NCBI GenBank assembly: GCA_947167635.1 | Contig: CAMVIT010000002.1 | Location: forward strand, 44,143-108,142 | Origin: F23-D06 sp947167635 | Lineage (GTDB): Bacteria; Bacteroidota; Bacteroidia; Bacteroidales; WCHB1-69 | DNA length: 64,000 nt | Reading direction: 5' to 3' | In this document: positions 27,919 through 36,020 of the stretch, piece after piece | How positions within the stretch are numbered: position 1 is the stretch's first letter | Layout: every line of letters begins with the position of its first letter | Translations under genes and position numbers: made by a program | Notes under the pieces: generated by a model | Told to the model about the DNA's origin: nothing | The model's input: only the letters and a program-made list of their open reading frames with translations | Databases searched by the model: none

Positions 27919-29220
27919 TCACGGTGCCATATTAATATAGTCCTCCATCATCGCATCGTCGAGTTGGGCGAGTTGGGCATTGATGTAGTGCTTGATGAGA
28001 TACCGGTCTTGATGGGTGTCAAGGATGCGGTGGATGGCCTCATTGACCTCTTTGAGGGTGCCCACGCATTCAAAGGGCTTGTAGGGGCTGAGACCGGTCA
28101 GCTCGTCGAAGGTGTGTTCCAATTCGGGTTTGTCGAGCAGGTCTTCCCCAAAGATTTTTCTCAGCTCTTCGCGAGGAATGAAAGGGGAGAGGATGATGAA
28201 GGCGAAGAGGCATTTGGGACAGTTGCAGCACCATTTGTTCTCTTTGCTGCCGGCGTTGCAGCTCTTGAAGACGGGGAAATATTGAGGGTATTGGGCAAAG
28301 CGCTCGGCAATCTGCAACTCGTTGAGCGGACGCAGATGGCTGTAATAGTGGTTGCAGTCGCCCATGAAGTCATGGACATATTCACGAAAATCCTCTTCAA
28401 ACTCCAAGGATTTGGAGTACTGGTGGTTGACGTATGTACCGGGAATGGTTGGCTCGTTGGCGGACGACTCGTTGGAGAGGGCCACATCTCGTATGCCGGT
28501 GACGGCGCCAAGAAGGGTGGTGTAGAATGCCAACATGGCGGAGAAAGGGGTATGGCCGTTGAGATAGCCCTCTTTGTTCAGTTCAAGCAGCCTGGGATCA
28601 ATTTGTCGTTCGAGGATGATGATGTCGTCGGGGGCGGTGAAACCGGCCACGCGGGCACAGTCCAAAGTGGCACCGCGCGGGTTGATGATGAAGGGCACAA
28701 CCTCGCGCCCAAGGCGCAGCTCCTCCAGTGTCACCACGGAGTCCTTGCCGCCGCCGATGGGCACAATCACCCGGTGGCTCTCCTCTGTGCACGGGTAGGT
28801 CAACGACGACGCATCCGGCGCTTCATCGGGAAACTCGAAGTTGAGAAACTCTTCGTGATTGCTGTGGATATGGTTTTTGAAGAAAAACTCGCCAAGTCCG
28901 TTCCAATAGAGCTTTCTCCAGAAAAACTGCTGGTCGTCATCAAGCTTGTACCCGTGGATGCGCAAGCGAGGGCTACAGGTGCATTTCCAATAGCTGATCA
29001 ACTCAATCATCCCAATGTTGAAGATGATTCCATCCAAGATGGAAATGTCTTCGGGCCATCGGGCATGTCTTCCGGGCTTTAGCACCATGTGAGGGTGAAA
29101 AACAATTCCGTCCGGGATGGCAAAATTGAATGTTATATGCAAAGCATTATCCACCAATTCGTAATGGTACGAGTTGTATTCAAAAACAGGATATTGCCGG
29201 CGTAGGTCTTCGAAATTCAT
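27919..29220 (-). CDS. murL: MurL-like UDP-MurNAc-L-Ala-L-Glu epimerase
   Basis: A 433-residue protein from ATG 29220. The ATP-binding loop is VIVPIGGGKDSVVTLEELR. Downstream blocks are GYLNGHTPFSAMLAFYTTLLGA, VALSNESSANEPTIPGTYVNHQYSKSLEFEEDFREYV, HYYSHLRPLNELQIAERFAQYPQYF and KWCCNCPKCLFAFIILSPFIPREELRKIFGEDLLD with a Cys cluster. I recall this same order of blocks in MurL of Xanthomonas, which epimerises the terminal L-Glu of UDP-MurNAc-L-Ala-L-Glu with ATP, bypassing glutamate racemase. No murD2-type ligase lies in the window, so the physiological substrate is not certain. Confidence 0.75.
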   Translation of the reverse strand: MNFEDLRRQYPVFEYNSYHYELVDNALHITFNFAIPDGIVFHPHMVLKPGRHARWPEDISILDGIIFNIGMIELISYWKCTCSPRLRIHGYKLDDDQQFFWRKLYWNGLGEFFFKNHIHSNHEEFLNFEFPDEAPDASSLTYPCTEESHRVIVPIGGGKDSVVTLEELRLGREVVPFIINPRGATLDCARVAGFTAPDDIIILERQIDPRLLELNKEGYLNGHTPFSAMLAFYTTLLGAVTGIRDVALSNESSANEPTIPGTYVNHQYSKSLEFEEDFREYVHDFMGDCNHYYSHLRPLNELQIAERFAQYPQYFPVFKSCNAGSKENKWCCNCPKCLFAFIILSPFIPREELRKIFGEDLLDKPELEHTFDELTGLSPYKPFECVGTLKEVNEAIHRILDTHQDRYLIKHYINAQLAQLDDAMMEDYINMAP

Positions 29221-29285
29221 ATTTGTAATGGAATATAGGTTTTTGGGTTCAGGGAACAAGATCCGCAAAATCATACAATCTAAAA

Positions 29286-29720
29286 TCAATCAGCCAACAG
29301 CACGAGTGCGATTGCCGTGATAATCCACTTGTCCGGGATGGTCTCGAAATAGATGAGCGGGTCGCCCCAACGGTCCTTGCTGCGGAGTGTCTGGCCGTCA
29401 AGATAGAACAATTTCTCGCCCCAGCGGTCTTTGAGACGGATGGTAAGGCCGTCGAAATAGAGGATCTGCTCACCCCAGCGGTCCTTCGCGCGCACTGTGT
29501 TGCCGTCCATGTAGAAGAGCTGCTGCCCCCAGCGGTCTTTCTCGCGCACGGTGCTGCCGTCTAAATAGAGCAGCTGTTTTCCCCATTGGTCCCGTTCGCG
29601 AATGGTGTTGCCATCTACATAGAAGAGCTTTTCACCCCAGCGGTCTTTTGCCCGGATATACTGGGCGGAAACGGTCTGGACGGTGAATAGGATTAACAGG
29701 AAGGGGAGTGTTTTTTTCAT
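29286..29720 (-). CDS. Secreted protein of six 18-residue WG/DG repeats
   Basis: A 144-residue protein: signal peptide (1-20, ending VSAQ), then six perfectly contiguous 18-residue units (24-131) of consensus xKDRWGexLfYxDGxTxR, then a 13-residue hydrophobic tail (WIITAIALVLLAD). Repeats one to five keep W, G, L/I, Y, D, G, T and R; the sixth degenerates after IYF. I do not recognise a named family. The pattern recalls beta-hairpin repeat proteins of the YD or choline-binding type, but the spacing differs. It lies between hdrA (9 bases) and murL (65 bases) in one probable operon. An envelope location is inferred. Confidence 0.8.
   Translation of the reverse strand: MKKTLPFLLILFTVQTVSAQYIRAKDRWGEKLFYVDGNTIRERDQWGKQLLYLDGSTVREKDRWGQQLFYMDGNTVRAKDRWGEQILYFDGLTIRLKDRWGEKLFYLDGQTLRSKDRWGDPLIYFETIPDKWIITAIALVLLAD
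29328..29651 (-). repeat. Six 54-base coding tandem repeats
   Basis: These encode the 18-residue units of the repeat protein. The period is an exact multiple of three. The DNA copies differ at many third positions, so the array is not a recent expansion. Confidence 0.85.
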
Positions 29721-29729
29721 CGTGTTGTA

Positions 29730-30725
29730 TTAAAGCATGGCAATGGCGGCGGCACGGGCGTCCTGGATGGTGTCGTTGACGCTCATCGGGCGCTTGCAGC
29801 TTCCGGCGACGAACAATCCCTCTTCCTTCGTGAAGTTGTCATTGAGATGTTCGTCAACACTTTGGGCGAAGCCATACAAGCCGTCAATGTGGACAGACTT
29901 GGCCAGTTCCATTGTGCCGTTAGAGGGGCACATGCCCACCATCAACACGAGCAGGTCGGTGTTCATGTTCAACGGGATTCCCATGAGCGTGTCCTCAGCC
30001 TTGAGCTGTATGCCCCCGTCGTAGGTGGCGGCGGCCTCTGAGATGCGGCCGCGCACGAAGTTGATGTCGTACTCCTCTTGCGCGGTGCGGTACATCTCCT
30101 CGAAACCTTGGCCCCACATGCGCAGGTCCATGTAGAAGAGGTGTACATTGGTGGCGGGGGAGAGGCGCTTGACCTCAATAGCCTGTTTCACAGCCGTCAC
30201 ACAGCAGACCTTGGAGCAGTAGTTGTTGCCGCTCTTCTCGTCGCGCGAGCCGACGCACTGCAGGAAGACCACCTGCTTGGGAGTGTCCCCCATGGTGTTG
30301 ACGATTTTGCCAGCCTTGACCATCTTCTCCAAGTCGAGGGAGGTGATGACACCTTGGTAGATCCCGTAGCCTAACTCTTCCTTGCGGGTCGCGTCGAAGA
30401 CCTGGTAGCCCGTGGCGATGAGAACCTTCTCGTAGGAACGTTTTGTCCCTTTGTCATCGGTGGTCATCCACAGACCGCCTTCGCGGTGCAGGTCCGTGAC
30501 GGTTGTTTCAGCGAGGAGGGTGATGTTGTCGTGGTTTAGTTTTGCTTCTAACCGGTTGGCCAGCTCGTCGGCGGAGGAGAAGTCCGGGAACAGAAGTGCC
30601 TTGTTTCGGATGTTGGTGAGTGGAGTCTTCTCCTTTTCAAAGAGGGTGACATTGTGTTGTTGAGCCAGAATGCTGGCGGCTTCGATGCCGGCAGGGCCAG
30701 CTCCTATGATGGCGATGTTTTTCAT
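29730..30725 (-). CDS. HdrA-like FAD-dependent oxidoreductase
   Basis: A 331-residue flavoprotein with KNIAIIGAGPAGIEAASILAQQHNVTLFEKE (FAD Rossmann fold), ATGYQVFDATRKEELGYG and the HdrA hallmark VVFLQCVGSRDEKSGNNYCSKVCCVTAVKQA, whose Cys residues bind an Fe-S cluster. It closes with GLFVAGSCKRPMSVNDTIQDARAAAI. It is about half the length of methanogen HdrA and lacks the ferredoxin domains, more like the short QmoA/HdrA forms of anaerobes. The partner HdrB-like gene is 33 bases upstream. Electron donors and acceptors are unknown. Confidence 0.85.
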   Translation of the reverse strand: MKNIAIIGAGPAGIEAASILAQQHNVTLFEKEKTPLTNIRNKALLFPDFSSADELANRLEAKLNHDNITLLAETTVTDLHREGGLWMTTDDKGTKRSYEKVLIATGYQVFDATRKEELGYGIYQGVITSLDLEKMVKAGKIVNTMGDTPKQVVFLQCVGSRDEKSGNNYCSKVCCVTAVKQAIEVKRLSPATNVHLFYMDLRMWGQGFEEMYRTAQEEYDINFVRGRISEAAATYDGGIQLKAEDTLMGIPLNMNTDLLVLMVGMCPSNGTMELAKSVHIDGLYGFAQSVDEHLNDNFTKEEGLFVAGSCKRPMSVNDTIQDARAAAIAML

Positions 30726-30758
30726 TGTTTCGTTTTGGATGATATGTTTTGTTCAGGT

Positions 30759-31811
30759 TCAGACTTTCAATACGGCAGGCTTGTCGGGCAGGGAAAGCAC
30801 CTTCCCATCAACACCTTTGTATTTGGAGTCGGGGTCGAATTGAATGCCGATTTTGTTGAGGAGGCTCTCACACTGCACTTGGTGCAGCTGCAGGCCGAGC
30901 GTCCACGGGTCGTAGCCCAACAGCAATCCGGCCAACTCTTCATAGGAGAGGACAGGAATGCCGTAGCCGTTTTTGTCGTAGGTCTTGTGCTCCATCTCGG
31001 CGATAGTGTATTGCCATTTGTCGAGGAACATCGTGCAGCCCGGACAGTTGGCCACAATGAAATCGGGCTCGTATGGTTCCATAGACTCGAACTTCTTCTT
31101 GGAGTTGGAGACTGAGTAGCCGCGGTTTTCTTGTACGAGATACTGGCGGAAGCCGAAACCGCAGCAGTGACGACGTTCCGGATAGTCGATGACCTCGCCG
31201 CCCCACGCCTCAATCATGCCAGCCAACACATATGGGAATTCGGCATTGCCGATGCCGTGCTTGGGGAAGATCTTGGCATAGTGGCATCCGATATGCTCCA
31301 CGCCGCGCAGCGGTTTGCCCGTAAAGCGGTTCACCAACTGGTATTTCATCTTCTTCTTCAGATCGAAGCGGAATTTGTAGATCAGGTCGGAAGGATGGGC
31401 AATATTCTTGGGAATCTCGAACTCGCGGCCCGTGGCCTTGCGCAGGTATTCGCGTGCCTGCTCCAATAATTCGGGACTCTCGTGCCATTTCTCGATAATC
31501 TCTGTCATCACGCCGAAGGAGGTTACGCAGGAAGGCACATAGTTTTCGTAGCCGTGTTCGGACATCAGCGAAAAAAGTCGCGCCACCACGGTCATGGTCG
31601 TCTCGAAAGGCACCACATCGGCATGGTAGCCGATGCCTGTGCAGGTGTGCTGATGCGAAGAGTCGTAGATGTCTTTGCCCAGGTCGTTGCGCAGGATGTT
31701 CAGAAATGCGGCCTCAGAACCGGGAAAGAAGGTCTGCCGGATGCAACTCCGCTCGTAAAAGAAGTGGTCATCGGCAATTTCCTTTTGGTACTCGTTCCAA
31801 TATCTTTTCAT
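30759..31811 (-). CDS. HdrB-like CCG-domain iron-sulfur protein
   Basis: A 350-residue protein with the paired cysteine-rich (CCG) motifs of heterodisulfide reductase subunit B and related quinone-interacting complexes: NYVPSCVTSFG, GVEHIGCHYAKIF, YPERRHCCGFGFRQYL and VANCPGCTMFLDKW. The CCG domains probably bind non-cubane Fe-S clusters. It has no membrane segments. It is the first gene of a six-gene run. No HdrC-type subunit is seen. Confidence 0.82.
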   Translation of the reverse strand: MKRYWNEYQKEIADDHFFYERSCIRQTFFPGSEAAFLNILRNDLGKDIYDSSHQHTCTGIGYHADVVPFETTMTVVARLFSLMSEHGYENYVPSCVTSFGVMTEIIEKWHESPELLEQAREYLRKATGREFEIPKNIAHPSDLIYKFRFDLKKKMKYQLVNRFTGKPLRGVEHIGCHYAKIFPKHGIGNAEFPYVLAGMIEAWGGEVIDYPERRHCCGFGFRQYLVQENRGYSVSNSKKKFESMEPYEPDFIVANCPGCTMFLDKWQYTIAEMEHKTYDKNGYGIPVLSYEELAGLLLGYDPWTLGLQLHQVQCESLLNKIGIQFDPDSKYKGVDGKVLSLPDKPAVLKV

Positions 31812-31837
31812 TGTCTATGGGGTCTGATACAAGGCTG

Positions 31838-31845
31838 CAAAGATA
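31838..31845 (-). promoter_or_regulatory. -7 box for the hdrB operon
   Basis: TATCTTTG followed by C on the minus strand, 27 bases upstream of the ATG at 31811 and divergent from the fucosidase promoter 12 bases away. Confidence 0.65.
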
Positions 31846-31856
31846 CATTTTTTTTG

Positions 31857-31864
31857 TATTTTTG
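31857..31864 (+). promoter_or_regulatory. -7 box for the fucosidase gene
   Basis: TATTTTTG followed by C, 22 bases before the ATG at 31886. Confidence 0.65.
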
Positions 31865-31885
31865 CGCTTCCCAAAAAACAACGAT

Positions 31886-33274
31886 ATGAAACGCTTCCTT
31901 CTTCTTTGCTGCCTTGTGGCCCTCACATGGCCGTTGCTGGCCCAGAATGCCGACCAAGCCAACCCTGACCTGAACCTGAATGCCGCATATTTGCCACCCA
32001 CCGACCCGGCCGTGCAGGCCAAGCTCGCCCAGTGGCAGGACCTCAAGTTCGGAATGCTCATTCACTGGGGCATCTATGCTGTGCCCGGCATCGTGGAGTC
32101 GTGGTCCATCTGCTCGGAGGACGAGGATTGGATTCCGCGCGACAGTAACATGCGCTACGACGAATACAAGCGTTGGTATTGGAATCTCAACAAGATGTTC
32201 AACCCACAGCAATTCGACCCTGACCAATGGGCGGATGCGGCCAAGAAGGCAGGCATGAAATATGTGGTCTTCACGACCAAACACCACGACGGATTTGCGA
32301 TGTACGACACCAAATTCAGCGACTACTCCATCGCCAAGGGGCCGTTTGCCGGCAACCCGAAGGCCGATGTGGCCAAATATGTGTTTGACGCTTTCCGACG
32401 CCAGAATATGATGGTTGGCGCCTATTTTTCCAAGCCCGATTGGCATTCGCAGGACTATTGGTGGGACCGCTACGCCACGCCCGACAGGCACGTCAACTAC
32501 AAAATTGCAAATCATCCCTATCGATGGAACCGTTATAAGGATTTTGTTTACAACCAGATAAACGAGATTACCTCCAATTATGGCAGCATTGACATTCTAT
32601 GGTTAGACGGTGGTTGGGTGCGTGCTCCTAAAGAGGACATCGACATGGACCGCATTGCCCAAAAGGCGCGCGAGAACCAACCGGGCCTGATTATTGTGGA
32701 CCGCACGGTGACAGGCAAGTACGAAAACTACAGGACCCCGGAGAAGATGGTGCCAGACAAGCCGCTGTCATACCCGTGGGAGACCTGCTTGCCCTTGAGC
32801 AAGGACTGGGGTTATGTGCCGGGCGCGACGTTCAAGACCCCGAAAGAGGTGCTCAACACTTTGGTGGAGGTCGTGGCCAAAGGCGGCAGCTTGCTGTTGG
32901 GTGTCGGTCCGACCCCGCAGGGCCTCATCGAGCCGGTGGTGGTGGAGCGGCTGACCACGATAGGGGAGTGGTTACGCGTTAACGGCGAGGCCATTTACGG
33001 CTCACGTCCTTTGGTGGTCAGCAACGAAGGCAGTATCTGGTTCACGCAGAGCAAAGACGGCTCCGAACGTTATGCCATTGTCACTGTTGGCGACAACCGC
33101 AGTGTGGAAACGACCTTGGAGTGGCGCTTCAATCTCCCGGCGAAGCATAGCGACCTGATTCTGTTGTCCACGGGCGAGAAGTTGAAATACAAGCTGAAAG
33201 GCGGACAAGTGTCAGTCACGCTGCCGCGTGGCACGGGTGCAGATGGGTTGCCAGTTGTGCTAAAGTACAATTAG
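31886..33274 (+). CDS. GH29 alpha-L-fucosidase
   Basis: A 462-residue exported enzyme (signal peptide ending PLLAQ). The catalytic domain has FGMLIHWGIYAVPG, YVVFTTKHHDGFAMYDT (fucose-binding His pair), VGAYFSKPDWHS and IDILWLDGGW with the probable nucleophile Asp. A C-terminal beta domain follows. It would release terminal L-fucose from host or plant glycans in the periplasm. There is no SusCD pair beside it, so it is not in a classical polysaccharide utilisation locus. Confidence 0.93.
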   Translation: MKRFLLLCCLVALTWPLLAQNADQANPDLNLNAAYLPPTDPAVQAKLAQWQDLKFGMLIHWGIYAVPGIVESWSICSEDEDWIPRDSNMRYDEYKRWYWNLNKMFNPQQFDPDQWADAAKKAGMKYVVFTTKHHDGFAMYDTKFSDYSIAKGPFAGNPKADVAKYVFDAFRRQNMMVGAYFSKPDWHSQDYWWDRYATPDRHVNYKIANHPYRWNRYKDFVYNQINEITSNYGSIDILWLDGGWVRAPKEDIDMDRIAQKARENQPGLIIVDRTVTGKYENYRTPEKMVPDKPLSYPWETCLPLSKDWGYVPGATFKTPKEVLNTLVEVVAKGGSLLLGVGPTPQGLIEPVVVERLTTIGEWLRVNGEAIYGSRPLVVSNEGSIWFTQSKDGSERYAIVTVGDNRSVETTLEWRFNLPAKHSDLILLSTGEKLKYKLKGGQVSVTLPRGTGADGLPVVLKYN

Positions 33275-33352
33275 TCACCGATAGGGCATGACGTTTCCTC
33301 ACGACTTCCCGGAATCTTGGGCTGCCGACAAACCTCTAATCACTTATTTTTG

Positions 33353-33360
33353 TATTTTTG
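33353..33360 (+). promoter_or_regulatory. -7 box for the MBL hydrolase gene
   Basis: TATTTTTG followed by C, 22 bases before the ATG at 33382. Confidence 0.65.
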
Positions 33361-33381
33361 CCGCCTGATTTGAAAAAAAGG

Positions 33382-34149
33382 ATGCAGATTACGCTTTTAG
33401 GAACCGGAACGTCGCAGGGTGTGCCCGTGGTGGGTTGCAACTGTGCTGTCTGTCAGTCACAAGACGTGCGTGACAAGCGATTGCGCACCTCTGCGTTCGT
33501 GGAAATCGGGGATGTCCATATACTTATCGACGCGGGTCCCGATTTGCGGCAACAAATGCTGCGCAGCAATATCACCCGCGTGGACGCCATCCTGATGACC
33601 CATGAGCATAAAGACCATCTCGCCGGCCTTGACGACATCCGCCCCATCTATTTCATGATGAATGCTCCGATGCATGTCTATGGCTTGCAGCGCGTGCTCA
33701 ATGTCATCCGCAAAGATTTCGACTACGCTTTCCGTCCCAATCCGTATCCTGGCGTGCCTGCACTGCAACTTTTCCCTGTCCGCGACGATCCCTTCACGGT
33801 CAAGGACGTTGAAATCACCCCCATCCATGTGCGGCACCTCACGTTGCCCATACTGGGCTATCGCATCGGGAAACTTGCCTATATCACGGATGCCAGCTTT
33901 ATCGCAGAATCGGAGTTGCGAAAGCTGCAAGGTCTTGATGTGTTGGTGATCAATGCTTTGCGAAAAAAAGAGCACTATTCCCACTTCAACCTCGACCAGG
34001 CCTTGTCTGTCATCAAGCAGCTGCAGCCAAGACAAGCCTATCTGACCCATATATCCGACAAAATGGGACTGTATGAGGAAGTAGCACCAACTTTGCCCGA
34101 AAATGTCTTTTTGGGCATTGATGGAATCACAATTCCTGTAGAAGAATAA
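33382..34149 (+). CDS. PhnP-like MBL-fold metal-dependent hydrolase
   Basis: A 255-residue cytosolic metallo-beta-lactamase-fold protein. It shows MQITLLGTGTSQGVPVVGCNCAVCQS (a Cys cluster like PhnP), MTHEHKDHLAGLDDIRPI (HxHxDH), GKLAYITDASF and HYSHFNLDQALSVIKQLQPRQAYLTHISD. Relatives are phosphodiesterases acting on cyclic or alkyl nucleotide phosphates. The substrate here is unknown. The ATG at 33382 follows a leader consistent with the promoter. Confidence 0.88.
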   Translation: MQITLLGTGTSQGVPVVGCNCAVCQSQDVRDKRLRTSAFVEIGDVHILIDAGPDLRQQMLRSNITRVDAILMTHEHKDHLAGLDDIRPIYFMMNAPMHVYGLQRVLNVIRKDFDYAFRPNPYPGVPALQLFPVRDDPFTVKDVEITPIHVRHLTLPILGYRIGKLAYITDASFIAESELRKLQGLDVLVINALRKKEHYSHFNLDQALSVIKQLQPRQAYLTHISDKMGLYEEVAPTLPENVFLGIDGITIPVEE

Positions 34150-34193
34150 ATTATCAGATTTCTGCGGGTGGGGAGCTCTCTTTTCCAGTATGT

Positions 34194-34802
34194 TTATATG
34201 GAGTTTTTGACGTTGACCATGATTTGCGAGAGCATGTTTTTGGCCCTCAGCAGCTGGATCTTGACGTTGGAGAGGGAAATGTTCAGTTCTTCGGCAATCT
34301 CATCGTAGGAGAGCTCTTGATAGTAACGCAGCTCGACCACTTTCCGGTATTTATCGGGAAGCTGGGCCACAGCGAGACGCATCATGCGTATGCGTTGCTT
34401 GTCAATCACCTCCTGCTCCGGTGTGGGCGTAGTGTTGGACTGCGAGCGGTCTATGAGCAACTGGGTGTTGGCTGTGGAGAGGTCGTCCTCCAGACATTGG
34501 GGCGAGTTGTTCTTGTGCCGGATATAGTCAATGCTGTTGTTGACGGCAATCCGGAAGAGCCACGTGGAGAAGGCGTACTGAGGCGTGTATTTGTCCAAAT
34601 AGCGGAATGCCTTTCCAAAGGTCTCCAATGTCAAGTCCTCGGCATCATCGCTGTTCTTGACAATTTTCATGAGCATGTAATAAATACTGTCGCGATAGAG
34701 ACTCATCAACTCGGCATACGCCTTTTGGTCATTGTTATCGAGTGCTTTACGCAACAAGACGTAATCACGTCTGGCTTTTTCTGTGGTGCAGGGGTTTTCC
34801 AT
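34194..34802 (-). CDS. ECF-type RNA polymerase sigma factor
   Basis: A 202-residue protein. Region 2 is AYAELMSLYRDSIYYMLMKIVKNSDDAEDLTLETFGKAFRYLDKYTPQYAFSTWLFRIAVNNSIDYIRHKN. Region 4 is LPDKYRKVVELRYYQELSYDEIAEELNISLSNVKIQLLRAKNML. No anti-sigma gene is adjacent. Its start overlaps the stop of the upstream GT2 gene by one base (TAATG), so the two are translationally coupled. Confidence 0.93.
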   Translation of the reverse strand: MENPCTTEKARRDYVLLRKALDNNDQKAYAELMSLYRDSIYYMLMKIVKNSDDAEDLTLETFGKAFRYLDKYTPQYAFSTWLFRIAVNNSIDYIRHKNNSPQCLEDDLSTANTQLLIDRSQSNTTPTPEQEVIDKQRIRMMRLAVAQLPDKYRKVVELRYYQELSYDEIAEELNISLSNVKIQLLRAKNMLSQIMVNVKNSI

Positions 34803-35932
34803 TATAAAAATCTATCGTGACGAATTTGAGCATCCATGAAATAAAGCGGATTCAGCAGTGCGAACAGGAGATCGTAAAGGATGAGTCCTGGAATCACTTG
34901 CTTCTCGTTGAGTTTCTTGGCGGCGAAGCCGAAGACGAGGTATTGGCTGATGACCCTCACTGCGGCAATGCCTGCCGTGACGGCTATTAGAAGAATGTTC
35001 CCGATGCTGTAAACGATGGCAAAGGCAAGTGCGATATAAAACAGCAGGTTGACGATGGCATAGCTGGTGAGCAGGAACCTGTTGCGGAAAGTGTTGTAAC
35101 GACGTGTGTAGTACAGGCCTTGCTTGTGGTCCTTCCAATAGTGGTGAAGAGCACCGCGTTGCAGGATTGTGACGGCGTCGGGAGAGTACTCTATCCCCGT
35201 GTTGTTCCGGTTTGCAGCGCGGGAAATAAAGATGTCCTCTTCGCCATAGCTGATATGGTTGTGTTTGGCAAAACCGCGCTGTTGGGCAAACACCTGTTCC
35301 GTGAACCCCATGTTCTTGGCGTCGCCGCGATAGGGGGAGTGGATCCGCGCCAGCGAGAAATACTGGATGGCATTCAAGAGGTTGTCGAAATGTAGCAGAC
35401 GATTGAAGGGATTGTTTTTCTTTTCAAAGGTGCTGTATCCCAAGACAATCTGCTTGCCGCCCTCAAAGTTGCCGGCCATCTTCTCTAACCAGTGGGTGGA
35501 GGTGGGGGCGCATTCGGGATTTGTGACCAGCAGGAAAGGATGGGAGGCACAGCGAATACCCATGGAAAGGGCGAATTTCTCGCCGCGGATGGTCGTAACA
35601 GCGGTGTCAAGCTCCACCAGCTTCAGATTGTTGTATTGCTGTTGATATTCCAAAATCAAAAGCTTGGTGTCGTCTTGGGAATTGTCGTCCACCACCACCA
35701 CCTCAAAATCGCCATATTGCTGGTTCAGGAATTTGGGAAGGGTCTTCAAAAGGACACCAGCAGCATCTTTTGCCACCATGACGACCGACACAGGTGGTTG
35801 GTACAATGACTTTTGGGGCTTTTTTCTTTGGAAGGAGAAACGAGCATAAACAAGGTAGTAATACACTAGTTCTATGAAAGTTATGGCTCCAAATAGAATA
35901 ACGACGAGGCTCGGAAGAGACACTTCGGACAT
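34802..35932 (-). CDS. Membrane GT2 family glycosyltransferase
   Basis: A 376-residue protein. An N-terminal membrane segment (LVVILFGAITFIELVYYYLV) precedes a GT-A domain (PVSVVMVAKDAAGVLLKTLPKFL, FEVVVVDDNSQDDTK). The acceptor region lacks the usual DxD and instead shows TNPECAP. Two to four C-terminal membrane segments follow (LLTSYAIVNLLFYIALAFAIVYSI, ILLIAVTAGIAAVRVISQYLVFGFA). The sugar is unknown. It is co-transcribed with the sigma factor. Confidence 0.85.
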   Translation of the reverse strand: MSEVSLPSLVVILFGAITFIELVYYYLVYARFSFQRKKPQKSLYQPPVSVVMVAKDAAGVLLKTLPKFLNQQYGDFEVVVVDDNSQDDTKLLILEYQQQYNNLKLVELDTAVTTIRGEKFALSMGIRCASHPFLLVTNPECAPTSTHWLEKMAGNFEGGKQIVLGYSTFEKKNNPFNRLLHFDNLLNAIQYFSLARIHSPYRGDAKNMGFTEQVFAQQRGFAKHNHISYGEEDIFISRAANRNNTGIEYSPDAVTILQRGALHHYWKDHKQGLYYTRRYNTFRNRFLLTSYAIVNLLFYIALAFAIVYSIGNILLIAVTAGIAAVRVISQYLVFGFAAKKLNEKQVIPGLILYDLLFALLNPLYFMDAQIRHDRFL

Positions 35933-35962
35933 AGGTTATAGGTTGGTTATGGTTTGGTTCAG

Positions 35963-35970
35963 CAAAAATA
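35963..35970 (-). promoter_or_regulatory. -7 box for the GT2-sigma operon
   Basis: TATTTTTG followed by C on the minus strand, 31 bases upstream of the ATG at 35932. It diverges from the tgt promoter. Confidence 0.65.
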
Positions 35971-35993
35971 TTATTTTGATTCCAATAAAATGC

Positions 35994-36001
35994 TATTTTT
36001 G
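35994..36001 (+). promoter_or_regulatory. -7 box for tgt
   Basis: TATTTTTG followed by C, 20 bases before the ATG at 36021. Confidence 0.65.
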
Positions 36002-36020
36002 CACGCAAAATACTAACAAA

